22,247 nucleotides of DNA from Hypsibius dujardini (taxonomy: Eukaryota; Tardigrada; Eutardigrada; Parachela; Hypsibiidae). The first letter of the stretch is position 1, and every line of letters starts with the position of its first letter. The notes beneath the pieces are model-generated. The model did not search any database, was not told where the DNA came from, and was given only the letters and a program-made list of their open reading frames with translations. Below are positions 10,088 to 20,448 of the stretch, piece after piece. The position numbers were made by a program, and so were the translations under genes. The stretch lies in the NCBI GenBank assembly GCA_001579985.1, contig LRSR01007407.1, forward strand, positions 1-22,247, written 5' to 3'.

Positions 10088-10440
10088 CGAAAAAAATTCG
10101 CCGCCAGCAAAAATTGATTCCCCCAGCTCGGGTTGATATGTTGACTTTTATCCGACGGTTGCCGTGAAATGTGGGCTTGATTTGGACATCTTGATGGAGT
10201 GGTGAGGAGTGTATGTGGAAGAGAAAAATGCTGATGCGCAAAGATTGGCGTGTGTGTGCTCGGTATTTGGATAAAGAAAAAAGTCAATCAAAAAAGATTG
10301 CTCCCAGGCACATCTCTTGAGCGGAGAGAAAAAAGGACGCCAAAGCAAATGGTAAACTGATCTAAAGTGAGATCTCCATTCCTTCCCAGCTGAGCAAATG
10401 CGAATCTGGCGGCACCAACGCCAACTTGTTTGCAGTTTGC

Positions 10441-10540
10441 GATTGGCCAATGAGAAGAAAGAGCAACCATGGCTTCAAGCCAATCGGACGCCGAGAACAC
10501 CTTTTAGGGCGTGGTAAGCTGTCACCCCGCCCACGTCAAT
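10441..10540 (-). promoter_or_regulatory. CCAAT/GC-box cluster, candidate promoter of the coiled-coil gene
   Basis: Within 100 bp there is the palindrome GATTGGCCAATGAG (10441), a second CCAAT (10480-10484), gggcgtgg (10508), CCCCGCCC (10525-10532) and an ACGTCA CRE-like half-site (10533-10538). It lies upstream of the probable 5' UTR exon ending at 10088. CCAAT pairs also occur at about 9957-9989. No TATA box is obvious. Confidence 0.4.
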
Positions 10541-11117
10541 TATGGAGTCAATAATCAACCGATCGATCAGTCAATATTCAATCACACCGGGTAAAGTTTA
10601 ATTTGGCAGCGGACGGGAAGAAAATGTGTGATTCCGTAAAACTATTCCTTGTCAAACGTAATTTTTAATCGATCTCTTTTGTAACAAAGCAAGATGATCG
10701 AATCTGGAGAGAGAGAAAATCTAGAGAATAAATAAAACAGTTTTACTCAAACAGTTCAGTCACGTTGAGCAGTTTTCAGTCAATCAATGTACTGGTTTGA
10801 AACAACCCAGAAAAGAAGGTATGAAGGAAGGGTTCCGGCAGGGGGCGCTCTGTCGCAATTTAATCGAAAACAGAACAGTCACTGCATAGTCAGCGACCTC
10901 TATAGTGAACCTTATCGATTATTCTGTCACTTAGGACCTTGGTGAATGGTGATAGCCAAAATCTGTCTAGATCTGATTCCAGAGTGGCCAGAAAAAACGT
11001 CGGAACTAGAACATAGGTGGCGCTCATAATTATCGGGCTCTGTAGCGTTACTATTTAAATACTGTCTGGACGCTGAACAGTCACTACATGACATGTGTCT
11101 GCACTCGCCTCGTTAGG
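10541..11117. other. Intergenic stretch between LSM2 and the coiled-coil gene
   Basis: No gene is supported here. Two related strings, gaacagtcactgcatag (about 10873) and gaacagtcactacatgac (about 11076), and two ggcgctc motifs (about 10845 and 11020) suggest an old dispersed repeat. I cannot define its ends. Confidence 0.5.
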
Positions 11118-11123
11118 TTTATT
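11118..11123 (-). terminator. Candidate poly(A) signal of LSM2
   Basis: AATAAA on the minus strand, about 300 bp past the LSM2 stop at 11426. It is the closest good match that I found downstream. Confidence 0.4.
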
Positions 11124-11425
11124 TCCAGAAAGAAACATGGGAAGCAGATGTACCCAGAGAAGGACGCAAAAGCATTCAGGAGTGCTATTTCCAAATAAAG
11201 TGCTGCGGTACAGTCTCAGATGCTCCAAAAAAGGTTCATACTCCACTTTGGTAAATGCGTATGCAGTTGGTATTACCAGAACACTCTCAGCGCCGGATGT
11301 ACTTACTAATAACGAAGTACAAACACATCGTCCGCTTCGCTTCAATAAACGCCGAATGTAAAATTAAGCCGCACTATGCGAACGAATAACGCAACAACAG
11401 TCATCATCGAGATCCTTCAAGCTTG

Positions 11426-12124
11426 TCAAGAGGCCGGCACGACAGCTCGTTCCCCGCCACCACCACCGTGTCCGCCCTTCTGTTGCTGGGATTTGGCTTG
11501 AGACGCTTGCACCTTGGCCGATGCCTGAGAACGAAACACTCAATGATCATCCCGCAAAGCAGGCATACGGCCACGGAAGCCCCCAACAGATCAATCAATC
11601 AATCAATCGATCGATAACTTACCTTTGCCTGTGCGGCATCACGGCGGCTTGCGTCTTGCAGTAGCTCCACATCCACTTCATCCGCCGGAAGGTGCACGTA
11701 CCTGAAACACACGGAATTGATTAATTCACGACACCACACAAGCTTGCATAGAGAAACATGAATGAATTGCCAATCATCATCGCTGGATGGGAAAAGCGCA
11801 GTGACTGCATACAGTTGAGAGTATGATTGATTGATTGAATGGCGCATCATTAGGGTTTAGTCGTACATTGCTTGATATGACAGTAAAAAATAACTCGTCG
11901 ATGCTATTTCCGTTTTCGTACCGAATAACCGAGCCGCGGATGAAGATATTCCTCACTGCCAGCATATGCGGGAATTTCTCGGCGTCCGTCACCTCGACAT
12001 TCAGCAGTTTCATATTGAGATACTGATCCACAGAGTCGAGCGTTCCCAGCAGGCTCATGTCATTCTTCAGCTCAACCACAATTTCTTTCCCAATCAGCGA
12101 CTTGAAGAAGGAATAAAAAAGCAT
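11426..12124 (-). CDS. LSM2: LSM2, U6 snRNA-associated Sm-like protein, with an extended C-terminal tail
   Basis: LSm2 is a ring subunit shared by LSm2-8, which binds the 3' end of U6 snRNA in the nucleus, and LSm1-7, which promotes mRNA decapping. Exons, read leftward: 12124-11922, 11701-11623 and 11524-11426. Phases agree and give 126 residues. The protein starts MLFYSFFKSLIGKEIVVELK, nearly identical to human LSM2. The Sm1 part has TLDSVDQYLNMKL and the Sm2 part has FIRGSVIRYVHLPADEVD, the LSM2-specific signature. Human LSM2 is 95 residues and ends soon after LLQDAARKEA; here exon 3 adds 32 residues rich in Gln, Lys, Ala and Gly (KGGHGGGGGE) before the stop. A TCAA tract lies just past the exon 2 donor. 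The gene is divergent from the one starting at 12730. Confidence 0.95.
11590..11616. repeat. Short (TCAA)n tract in LSM2 intron 2
   Basis: About six ATCA units end in cgatcgat, immediately intronic of the exon 2 donor on the minus strand (donor at 11622). Confidence 0.8.
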
Positions 12125-12729
12125 TTTCCAGATGGTGAGTCCAGATGGTCGGTGGTCACAGTCAGGAAGGATTGCCAACAGGACGAAGTAACTCCGCAAG
12201 GCAGAAGCTGCAAAATAAAAATAAAAATTCCCCAGTTTCGACAACAATGATCTGAAACAACACAGATGTTGCAGTGTAATTGCTAGTTTCGTTTCAATGA
12301 CATTAACTCGATGCTCTGAAAAGTGTCCTAATAACGCACTTCAAACAGTAGGCAACGCTGGAACTGAGTGCAAGCCTTTCCGGAGAGTACTAAACAGGAT
12401 GAATAATGATAATAGAATTTGTAAGAACGCTCGAAGAGCAGTTGGAATAGCAAAAGAACCGGGGAAATCTAAAATCTGCTTACATTTTAAGTTGAGGTAA
12501 ACCAAAACAGCCCATCAATTCAATCAAAGATAATTAAACCAACGAACGCTACACAAAAGACTAGAACATGCAATACTAAACCATTGAACGGTTAATAGAA
12601 ATTCGAACGATTGGAAATAAAACAGAACTGCTGTAATATGATCGTTTTTCAACTTTTTAGAATTCTTTTCCCCTTTTTTGCCTTTATCTCTCTGATCCCA
12701 TACATCTCGCCTTTCACTTTGCCATAAAA
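12125..12729. promoter_or_regulatory. 605-bp divergent spacer between LSM2 and the 431-residue gene
   Basis: The two start codons face away from each other across this AT-rich spacer, so it must carry both promoters. I see a single ATTGG near 12611, no GC box and no clear TATA. A pyrimidine-rich stretch (about 12655-12720) precedes the plus-strand ATG. The bidirectional role is inferred from gene orientation only. Confidence 0.35.
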
Positions 12730-15590
12730 ATGCCACCTAAAAGTCGCGGAAAGGATGCGTCCACCAGCAGTGCCAAAACCCGAGTCAGTCCCAAGCGAGC
12801 ACCGAGCCCCCGGAAGTACACAGAAGCGATGGAGGACCATGAAATTGAGCTGGAGTCGTTGTTCCAGCTGAATTTAGATGCCGCCTCGGGCGAATTGTGA
12901 GTCTTCCCCTTGTCCGTGGCCAGCAAATATGCTCCGTATTGAGAACAGTTTCACTTTAGGAAATAATTGTTGCGGGCCTACATTGATTGCTTGATTGGAT
13001 GATCTGCTGTTGAATCACTGTGATTAGCTTTTGGGTGTTTGATTGATGTGTTTGCTGTTTGGGAAATTTAGCCAATGTTTTTATCAGTAGTCCAAGGATT
13101 GATTGATTGAGTGAGTGGCTGGCATTAGCTTGTATTTGGGTGTTTGATTGATGTGTTTGCTGTTTGGGAAATTTGGCCATTGTTTTGATCAGCAGTCCAA
13201 CGGTTGATTGATCGATTGAGTGGCTGTCATTTTGTTTTTTTTCCTATTATGGTTTGCGACTTTGCCATCAATGCCAGAGCGTTGCGTTGTGAACCCTGAT
13301 TTCGAATATATATCTCATGCCCTTTAATTTTGCAGGCCTTCTCAACAACTGTCGGAAAATCATCTGATTTCAGTGAAGACGTCTTCAGAAGCGATTACAT
13401 CATCACTCGATGCGTCCGTCAACAATGTGCCTGATCAGCCTCTCAAGCCGCCCATGGTGCCGGAATTATGTGAGACATCTTCAGTATACGGATGAGAAAT
13501 TCTTAATTCTCATGTAAACTCTGTTTCCGTGGTCGCAGTACGGAAACCAAAACGTCCTCCACAAAAAGCTCCTGCCAGAAGTGCTCCTCCCCGTATTGAC
13601 CGTGTCGCTTCTTCCTCTGCTCAAGACGATGATGTATGTGCTGATTTTACTTGCCGTGGTAGATGTCATTGGGGTGTGCTGATGAAAATTGGGAGCATTA
13701 CTCCCAACAAGGATGACTTTCATTAAGTAATCACTTACAGCTTTAATTGATTGATGGATTGATGGATAGATTGACTGATTGATTGATTGATTGACTGATT
13801 GATTGATTGACTGACTGACTGATTGATTGGTGAATTGGTTGATGGATTGATTGACATACTGATTGATTGATTGATTGGTGAATTGCAGTAGTGCGGACCC
13901 GGTCGCTGGATTGATCGATTGGTTGCCATACATTGCCATATTTAAACAGCAGATATTAGAACATGCTTAAGGGGTTTATTTTACTGTTACGTTCGTACTT
14001 ATTAGCCTGATCCTTACCATTTTCCAGGTGGTACAAAAAGAAGCACAAGCCCCACCCGCTCTACGTCGAGTCGATCGCTATGATGACCAGGATGCGGTTG
14101 ACGCATTAGTTCGTGGATTTCAGGTTCGTCTGCAATTTCGGATCTTTGATTCTCTAATTGGAATTTTTTGTTGCATACAATTAATTGCGCCGTGTTTTCG
14201 CTGTAGCCGTTTCTATCGAACGATGGTAGCCATGCCGATTTTGCTTTTCCCCTTGCCCTGCCAGTTCCGGTCGTGGGAGTGGCCGAACATTCCGCTCTCA
14301 AAGGATTTCGTGACCAGATGACGGAACGCCAGCAGGAGTGCGAGGTGCCGTTGCCGGAGAGCGATGATCTCCATCGGTTTTTCATGGAACTACGAGGTAA
14401 AACTGTGTTCGCACACCCTGCAAATCAACGCGTGCAACAATCACGGACAGACATAAACGAAAACACGCAATCTGTCGATGAACTATGCAGACAGACATAC
14501 AGCCCCGGACAGACTGAAGAATAGTGCACAGTTTTCCAATGAGTTAGACAAGCAGACAAAGGTACAGTCATTGATTGATCGATTGATTGATTGATTGATT
14601 GATGAATTGCCCATTGTTAGAAAAAGTATGTTAATGAAATAGGTAGGCAGGCATGCAGTCACGGACAGACAGGCACGCAGTCACGGACAGACAGGCATGC
14701 AGTCACGGACAGACAGGCATGCAGTCACGGACAGACATGAAGCAATAGACAGTTTGTAGATGAAGACAGACGCTGAACAGCCTGGAGATACTGAATTTGA
14801 ATCTGGGTTTTCTATCTATCCATATGTAGATGGTCAAGGCATCCATATACAGCTGCCAACACTAGCTTTCCCTGTGCAGCCGAAGGACTCGAGGACTGAC
14901 GGTCAATTCGTTCTCGTCGGGCATCTCGGAGAAAACCCACAGACAGGAAAAACGGAAGTGGTAACTAGTAACAACAACCGCCGGCTACACATCGACATTT
15001 CACAGCAAAATGTCCCATCTCTCATGGCGGTAAGTCTTGATGGGCGAAAATCTCGAGCATTAGATAGAAATAAAATCTCAACCCACTTTTTCACTCCCGG
15101 CCGCAGGAAGTATTTAACTTTCATCATACAAAAGATGAAGCGGACACCGGTACGGTCACCATGCAGGCGGTCGACATGGTTGCCTCGTTGGCAGGAAGTC
15201 TCAACTTCAAGGACAGCTCATTTGATCGTACGCATTTTTTGCATCTGCCAATATTTCTTCAAGAAAGAGATCTCCTGAGACACCTTTTTTTCTGCAGCTG
15301 CTGCACTGAGCATTCGCAGGAATAGTGTACTGGATAAAGTTGAAAGTGAGCGGAGGAAGATTCTCGACTTGAAAGCCGAACGAAAAAGGAAACTAGAAGC
15401 GCCACCTGCAGCGCCCCCTGCAGCATCGCTGGATCCTGCAGCCATGGGCACGACGGTTTCGCAACACGACGCGGCCACCGCTGAGCCGAGTTTCAAACGG
15501 CAGAAGAGAAAGCTACCCATCAAACCACCTCCGGCTGTGGTGGAACATTCAACTGCTCCTCCCAAAGGGACGAATTTGTCAGTCAAATGA
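12730..15590 (+). CDS. Unrecognised 431-residue, probably nuclear, protein (eight exons)
   Basis: Exons: 12730-12896, 13336-13469, 13539-13633, 14028-14123, 14207-14396, 14830-15029, 15107-15227 and 15298-15590. Every phase matches and the total is 432 codons with the stop. The N-terminus is basic (MPPKSRGKDASTSSAK, then SPKRAPSPRKY). Next come an acidic patch (EDHEIELESL), a Pro/Lys/Arg stretch (RKPKRPPQKAPARSAPP) and, at about 150-360, a region that looks globular with LVRGFQPFL, FALPVP-like Pro-rich, HIQLPTLAFP and QFVLVGHLGE segments. The C-terminus is a charged helix (RRKILDLKAERKRKLE), an Ala/Pro linker and a likely nuclear-localisation cluster (KRQKRKLP). I considered RNA polymerase subunits of the RPC4 or RPA34 type, but similarity is too weak to assign. 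The exon 4 donor (GTTCGT) is the least consensus splice site. Confidence 0.82.
13031..13233. repeat. 105-bp tandem duplication in an intron
   Basis: The string ttgggtgtttgattgatgtg begins at 13031 and again at 13136. Both are followed by tttgctgtttgggaaattt and by related TTGA-rich tails. It lies in the first intron of the 431-residue gene. Confidence 0.9.
13745..13882. repeat. (GATT)n array with GACT and GGATT variants
   Basis: About 140 bp of tgattgat units with interspersed gactgact and gatggatt, in intron 3 of the 431-residue gene. Confidence 0.9.
14570..14604. repeat. (GATT)n short array
   Basis: Eight or so GATT units in intron 5 of the 431-residue gene. Confidence 0.9.
14651..14738. 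repeat. 22-bp tandem repeat, four copies
   Basis: The unit gcatgcagtcacggacagac plus ag starts at 14651, 14673, 14695 and 14717. Copy 2 has gcacgc instead of gcatgc. It lies upstream of the acceptor at 14829. Confidence 0.95.
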
Positions 15591-15750
15591 TCGGAAAGAG
15601 AACTCTGCCGATAAGAATTATCCATAAATTCACCTTGCTTGTGTTTCAAGTTGTCGATCTCAAACCCGGACTGATGATTTTGTAGAGCCTGGGTACGTTG
15701 TAATACCGAATCTGTCGCTCGACCTTTGATATAATATGATGAAAGAATAG

Positions 15751-15756
15751 AATAAA
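15751..15756 (+). terminator. Poly(A) signal of the 431-residue gene
   Basis: AATAAA, 161 bp after the stop at 15590, in the context gaaagaatagaataaacttg. Confidence 0.6.
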
Positions 15757-15820
15757 CTTGAATTCATGACAAAAGAACGATGTCTTTGGTGTGACACGAT
15801 CACATTAAGAGTGGCACATG

Positions 15821-16136
15821 GTCAATCAATCAATCGATGCAATTTAAAAGCATCTCAACCCTTAACCGGCAGGAACAAAAATCGTTCCCATCGGCGGTGT
15901 CATTCGTCAATCAACCAATCGATGACTCGATGTACATTAAAGCTTCTCAGCCCTTAACCAGTAGGAACAAAGCCTTAACTGGCAGGAACAAAAATCGTTC
16001 CCATCAGCGGTGTTAAATGTTAATCAATCAATCGATGACTAGGTGTCCATTAAAAGCTTAACCAGAAGGAACACAAGCCGTTCCCATCAGTGGTATTATT
16101 GTGTTAATCAGTCAATCGACACAGATTAAAGCTTCT
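15821..16136. repeat. Imperfect tandem array with GGAAC..GTTCC hairpin cores
   Basis: Three full units, with cores at 15872, 15985 and 16068, combine caatcaatcgatgac, attaaagctt, taacc.gcaggaac and cgttcccatc.g.ggt. A partial core (aaccagtaggaacaaagcc) sits near 15957. Spacings are 113 and 83 bp. GGAAC and GTTCC can pair across a seven- or eight-base loop in each unit. It fills most of the gap between the 431-residue gene and SURF1. Confidence 0.8.
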
Positions 16137-16221
16137 CTATTTAGGCTGCGATATTCGGCTTTCAAGGTGTTATGACTTTTTAACCTCACCGTTTGTAGAC
16201 GTTTCCCTTTTGACCATCAAG

Positions 16222-16972
16222 ATGCTACAGCTATTTCGGAATTATTTCCGATTTACCCAGCAATGCACTGCGAGATACGTCTCGTCAAAAGTTGGTATAA
16301 CAGCGATACTTACTACTGTGTTTACTACTGTGCTTACTAATGTGCTTACTACTGTGCTTACTAATGTGCTTACTACTGTGCTTTGGTGCTCAATGTCTTG
16401 CCCGCCCGGGAGAAACTCCTCGTTATCGGTTTATTTTATCTTCCTGTTCGCAGGTCATCCCAACAAAATCTAGCAGCACTTTGTACTTTCGAAACGCTAA
16501 TACGGAGGGACCATCTAAGAATTATATCTTACTGGTATGCACATCAGATCAGCTGCTGGTATCACACGTGGCTATATTACAGCGCGATCTGAGTTAAGCG
16601 ATTCATCTCGGTCCGTGTGTAGAGTTATGGAGGATCGGGCTTAATGGCTTAAATAGGATAGCTATATTATGGTCAGACGTACAACCGAAGTTTATACTCG
16701 ACTGTTGTATTGAAGCACTTGATTGATTGATTGATTAATTGAAGCAGTTGATTGATTGTTCGTTTGTTCATGCAATCTTTAGGTAGTCCCGCTTGCCACT
16801 TTTTGCCTTGGAACATGGCAACTTTATCGGCTACAGTGGAAGTTGGGTCTGATCGAGGAAAGAACAACAAGAATGAGGGTGTCTCCGTTATCCATGGAAG
16901 ATTTACCTGACGAGTAAGTCTGGTCAATTTTTAGCCGGATACGATTTCACTGTTATGTCATTTGAATGAATG

Positions 16973-17054
<82 letters not shown>

Positions 17055-18386
17055 GGATTGATTGATTGATAAACGTTTAATTGCCTCACTTTGTTGTCTT
17101 AAAAATTATCCTTCGTACTTAGTACTAACTACTAATTACTAAATAACTTCAAATATACCGGCGGAGTTAATTTAAGGGAAAATTTATTTATTTAAAATAA
17201 AATCCACATGTTCAGCATTCAATCGATTTTAAATCAGCTGTTCTGATAATTAAAGTAGACTTGAATCGACTAAGTCTCTTTTACTTTAAATAAAATGAAA
17301 TTTATTTTTATTCAAAGTATAAACCAATTTTTGAGCAATTAAAAAAACATCTCCTAAATACACTTAAACAACACGGAATTGAGTGCTAGAAATCATGAAT
17401 AATAAATGATTACTGCATGTTTCGAAATAAAGCGAGAGGCAATTCTGTATACCAAGCAAAACGCTTTGGGTTGAATCACTTCAGTCGGGTGGCAGAGGGC
17501 GCCACGAGTGTAAATTGTAAACAACACTCATGCAGCTTCACACACCGCCTGCGGCGCCCTCTGCCACCCTCCGCCACCCGACTGATTCAACCCATGTAGT
17601 GATTCAACCCAAAGCGTTTGCCTGGTACTCTGTTGAAAGGTTCCATTGATAATTCATTAGCTCTGTCCGGTTGTTCGATTGAACTGGCATTTATTATTGT
17701 TATTATTAGTGCTTGGGTTTTTGGTGTTTCCAGTTTAGACAAAATTCGTGAAATGGAATACCGACTCGTTAAACTCACCGGTGTGTACGATCACAACCGG
17801 GAAATCTACATTGCCCCGCGCAGTCCCGTCACTTCGGCGCATGGTTCCGGCGGCGGACTGGTCTCCAACACTTCCACACATGGCGCGCATGTCATCACGC
17901 CCTTCAAAGTTTCTGACTCCGAGTATGAATAAATAAGCCTCTTTAAGTGCTTCCGGTCTGGTTACTTGCCGTGTTTTTACTGTTGTCTGTCTCGCAGTAC
18001 GACCATCTTGGTGGATCGCGGATGGGTGCCGAAGCGGCTGACCAATCCTCAGACGCGGCTTCAAGCCCAACTTTCCGGAGAGGTGACGGTGACGGGGGTA
18101 CTTCGAAATTCAGAGACACGGAATGCCTTCTCGCCGGACAATGTGCTCGACTCTAAAATCTTCCAAGTTCGTGATATTGAGGCGATGGCCAACTTCTTGA
18201 AGACCGCACCAGTATATTTGGATGCCACTTCAGGTGTGTGTTTGTTTTCACTTCTGACGAACTCTCTATAGGCGTGCCTCTATGGATGTATCTCTATCCG
18301 ACTGACGACCTATCCGATCCACATGTCTGTCTGTCTGTTTGCCTATCTATCTGTCTGCCTGCCTATCTGTCTGCCGGCCTGCTTGC

Positions 18387-18438
<52 letters not shown>

Positions 18439-18695
18439 TTGTCTGTCTGCCTGTCTGTCTGCCTGTCTGTCTGTCTGCCTGTTTGTCTGTCGGCCTATTT
18501 GTCCGTCTGTCTGTCTGTCTGACTGGATTATAACTCTTTTCAGAAAACGATATCCCGGGCGGACCAATAGGCGGTCAAACTATTGTCCACCTCCGGAACG
18601 AACATTTCAACTACGCCCTGACCTGGTACTCGCTGTCTGCTTTGAGTGCTCTTTTATGGTATTTTAAATATGTTAAGCGCCGTTCTTTCAAATAG
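16222..18695 (+). CDS. SURF1: SURF1, cytochrome c oxidase assembly factor
   Basis: SURF1 is an inner mitochondrial membrane protein that helps assemble complex IV, acting around COX1 haem a insertion. Exons: 16222-16290, 16454-16534, 16783-16913, 17734-17922, 17998-18233 and 18544-18695. Phases agree, giving 285 residues (human 300). The N-terminus MLQLFRNYFRFTQQC is basic and amphipathic, fitting a mitochondrial presequence. The first membrane helix is VVPLATFCLGTWQL, with the family's GTWQ. Further marks are GGGLVSNTSTHGAHVITPF, TTILVDRGWVPKR, RDIEAMANF, the hallmark IPGGPIGGQT and LRNEH, then a second helix, ALTWYSLSALSALLWY. This is the two-helix SURF1 fold. Exon 1 uses a weak donor (GTTGGT), chosen because exon 2 begins in phase 0. 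The 821-bp third intron carries a GATT array and a foldback element. Confidence 0.95.
16309..16380. repeat. 12-bp tandem repeat, six copies
   Basis: Six 12-bp copies of cttactactgtg, with tttact and actaat variants, lie in the first SURF1 intron. The unit keeps a plus-strand frame open (TTVL repeats), which is not coding. Confidence 0.93.
16563..16674. mobile_element. Degenerate relative of the CACACGTGG foldback family
   Basis: It begins CACACGTGGC, then agcgcgatctgagttaagcg, like the left arm of the elements at 3822 and 5033. It ends in taatggcttaaatagg.tagc, like their right arm. The A-rich segment of the family is replaced by ctatatta, which is also roughly inverted on the right (gctatattatgg). 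It lies in SURF1 intron 2. Boundaries are approximate. Confidence 0.45.
16975..17069. repeat. (GATT)n array, about 24 units
   Basis: A near-perfect GATT tetranucleotide run preceded by a few GAAT units, in SURF1 intron 3. Confidence 0.95.
17452..17625. mobile_element. TA-flanked foldback element with an internal duplication in one arm
   Basis: The left arm, from 17452, contains CGCTTTGGGTTGAATCACT, cagtcgggtggcag and agggcgcc. The right arm is its reverse complement, except that gattcaaccc and the gccaccc segment are each present twice. TA borders it at 17450-17451 and 17626-17627. It is 174 bp with no coding capacity, inside SURF1 intron 3. Confidence 0.82.
18324..18523. repeat. (CTGT)n array in SURF1 intron 5
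   Basis: About 200 bp of CTGT/CTGC units. Cys/Val/Leu/Ser-rich frames across it (VCLSVCLS) are repeat translations. It ends just before the polypyrimidine tract of the exon 6 acceptor at 18543. Confidence 0.95.
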
Positions 18696-18698
18696 CAT

Positions 18699-18704
18699 AT
18701 TAAA
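18699..18704 (+). terminator. Candidate poly(A) signal of SURF1
   Basis: ATTAAA starts four bases after the SURF1 stop codon (context agcatattaaaagcc). It implies a very short 3' UTR. Confidence 0.5.
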
Positions 18705-18888
18705 AGCCAGGTAGTATCTTGTTCTTACATTGTAATTGTTATGGCCGATTGAGTTTTACACCGTTTACGTTGTGTCTCGTTTACTATCCTGTCGTTGTGG
18801 ATATACTGATAAGGCTGAAACACACACTCGAGATGATGAGGACAGACGTGATTGTGCAGTTAAATATCCGATTACCGGTTGGGATGAG

Positions 18889-18909
18889 TTTTTGTTGCCT
18901 CTAACCTAG
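18889..18909 (+). promoter_or_regulatory. Splice-acceptor-like site 18 bases before the BK-like start codon
   Basis: A pyrimidine tract (tttttgttgcctctaacctag) ends in AG at 18909, and the ATG follows at 18928. It could be the 3' end of a 5' UTR intron or a trans-splicing acceptor. A similar AG (gtttgtag, 16198) precedes the SURF1 ATG by 23 bases. Confidence 0.35.
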
Positions 18910-18927
18910 TGTCCGTCGCTCAACGAT

Positions 18928-19419
18928 ATGCTGAGTATGGGGAAAAGGTGCAGAAAAACAGCTTGGTTTATTGGCACTGGGGATTTATATTTCACACGGA
19001 AGCATCTTTGTCCCGGTGGAGCAGTAACAAAAAAACATCGAAGTCGGTATCGAAGGGCCATTGCAACTGCTGTGGCCCTCAACGAAAAATATCCTCGCGT
19101 TACCCGTCATTTCTTACTTGTGAGGGTTTTTTGTCACATTATCCCATCAAAATCGTATCACACCACCATGGACACTGGCTCAGTTCCCATCCGAGACGCT
19201 GCTGTTACTCGTATGCCGTACAATCCAAATGTGTCTGTCGCGTAAGTTAAAATTTTCACTAATTTAAGAAAACAATCGACGTCCTAGTGAATGAACGGGT
19301 AAACAAGCGACAGACAAAGGTAGGCTGACAGGTAGACAAACAGGCAGATAGACAGAGAGACAGACAGATAAACAAACAGACAGACAGACATACAGACAAA
19401 CATACAGACAGACAAACAA

Positions 19420-19452
<33 letters not shown>

Positions 19453-20399
19453 TAGACAAACAGACAGACAGACAAGTGGAAAGGGCTGAGGGATAAGCAG
19501 ATCGACAGTAATATTCCAGTATATTGATTTCACGTTCCCTATTATTAGGCTTCCTGCGCCTTGCTACATGGTCGGAGAGGTCGAACTGGTCTACGTCTAT
19601 TTCGGAGCCGGCTTCGTGCTCCCTATTCTGGCGCTTCTTTATGTTCAGTTTTCGTGGTTCAAGCGGTTTCTATTTCGGAAGCTTATACAGCACAACTTAA
19701 TGTGCGGATGGTCCGTTCCAGTTGGGGAGAACTCCGTCATGGATGAGCGAGAAGCTGGTTTGAAACGGTCAGGAGCCGAGCGAGTTCGGCTTATTCGGGA
19801 AGCCAAGGCCAGACAATCCAAATGTGTGGTATTGCTCACGCAAGCGGCCTCCTCACAAGGATTGCTTGGTCAGATACTGGTGAGAACAGCGAAGTTCCCC
19901 GTTGAGTTTGCGTGTCAACTCGAATGTTTCCATATATTGCAGATGGCTATTGCTATTGTATGCAGCGGGACATCCTTCGCCATTTACCTGTCGACAGTGA
20001 CTTGGTAAGCACGATATTGATCAGATGTCTGACAGTAAATCTTGAATTAATTGATCGCTTTCTAGGCCAATTAAGAGCGTTGAGTTCTGCGGGACACTGC
20101 CCAATATCTATCAGCCCGTTGATTTTACGATTAACGCCTACCTCTTACTGTATTTTATCATCAGGGTAAGTACTTAAGATCGATGACCAACATCTGTTCA
20201 GATGATGTATTGTGTTATTACAGCTATTGGGAAACGAAAAGAAGGTAGACATAGTGCTGCGCTCAATGCATTCAATTGTGGACTACTTTACAATACCGGG
20301 AGTCATTTTGAGCGTCATACTAAACCGGTACTTTGTCGGTAAGGTTCCCACTGAGACTTATCTGTCTGTTTGTTTGTTTGTCTGTCTGTAACTCCTCTA

Positions 20400-20448
<49 letters not shown>

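Noticed and set aside
12730-15590. Assignment of the 431-residue protein to RNA polymerase III subunit RPC4
   Set aside because: Only a loose spacing similarity in the centre; the family's characteristic C-terminal motif is not visible.
18238-18533. Cys-rich open frames (VCLSVCLS) resembling a disulfide-rich peptide
   Set aside because: A pure translation of the CTGT microsatellite; the same pattern appears at 19284-19533 and 20333-20650.
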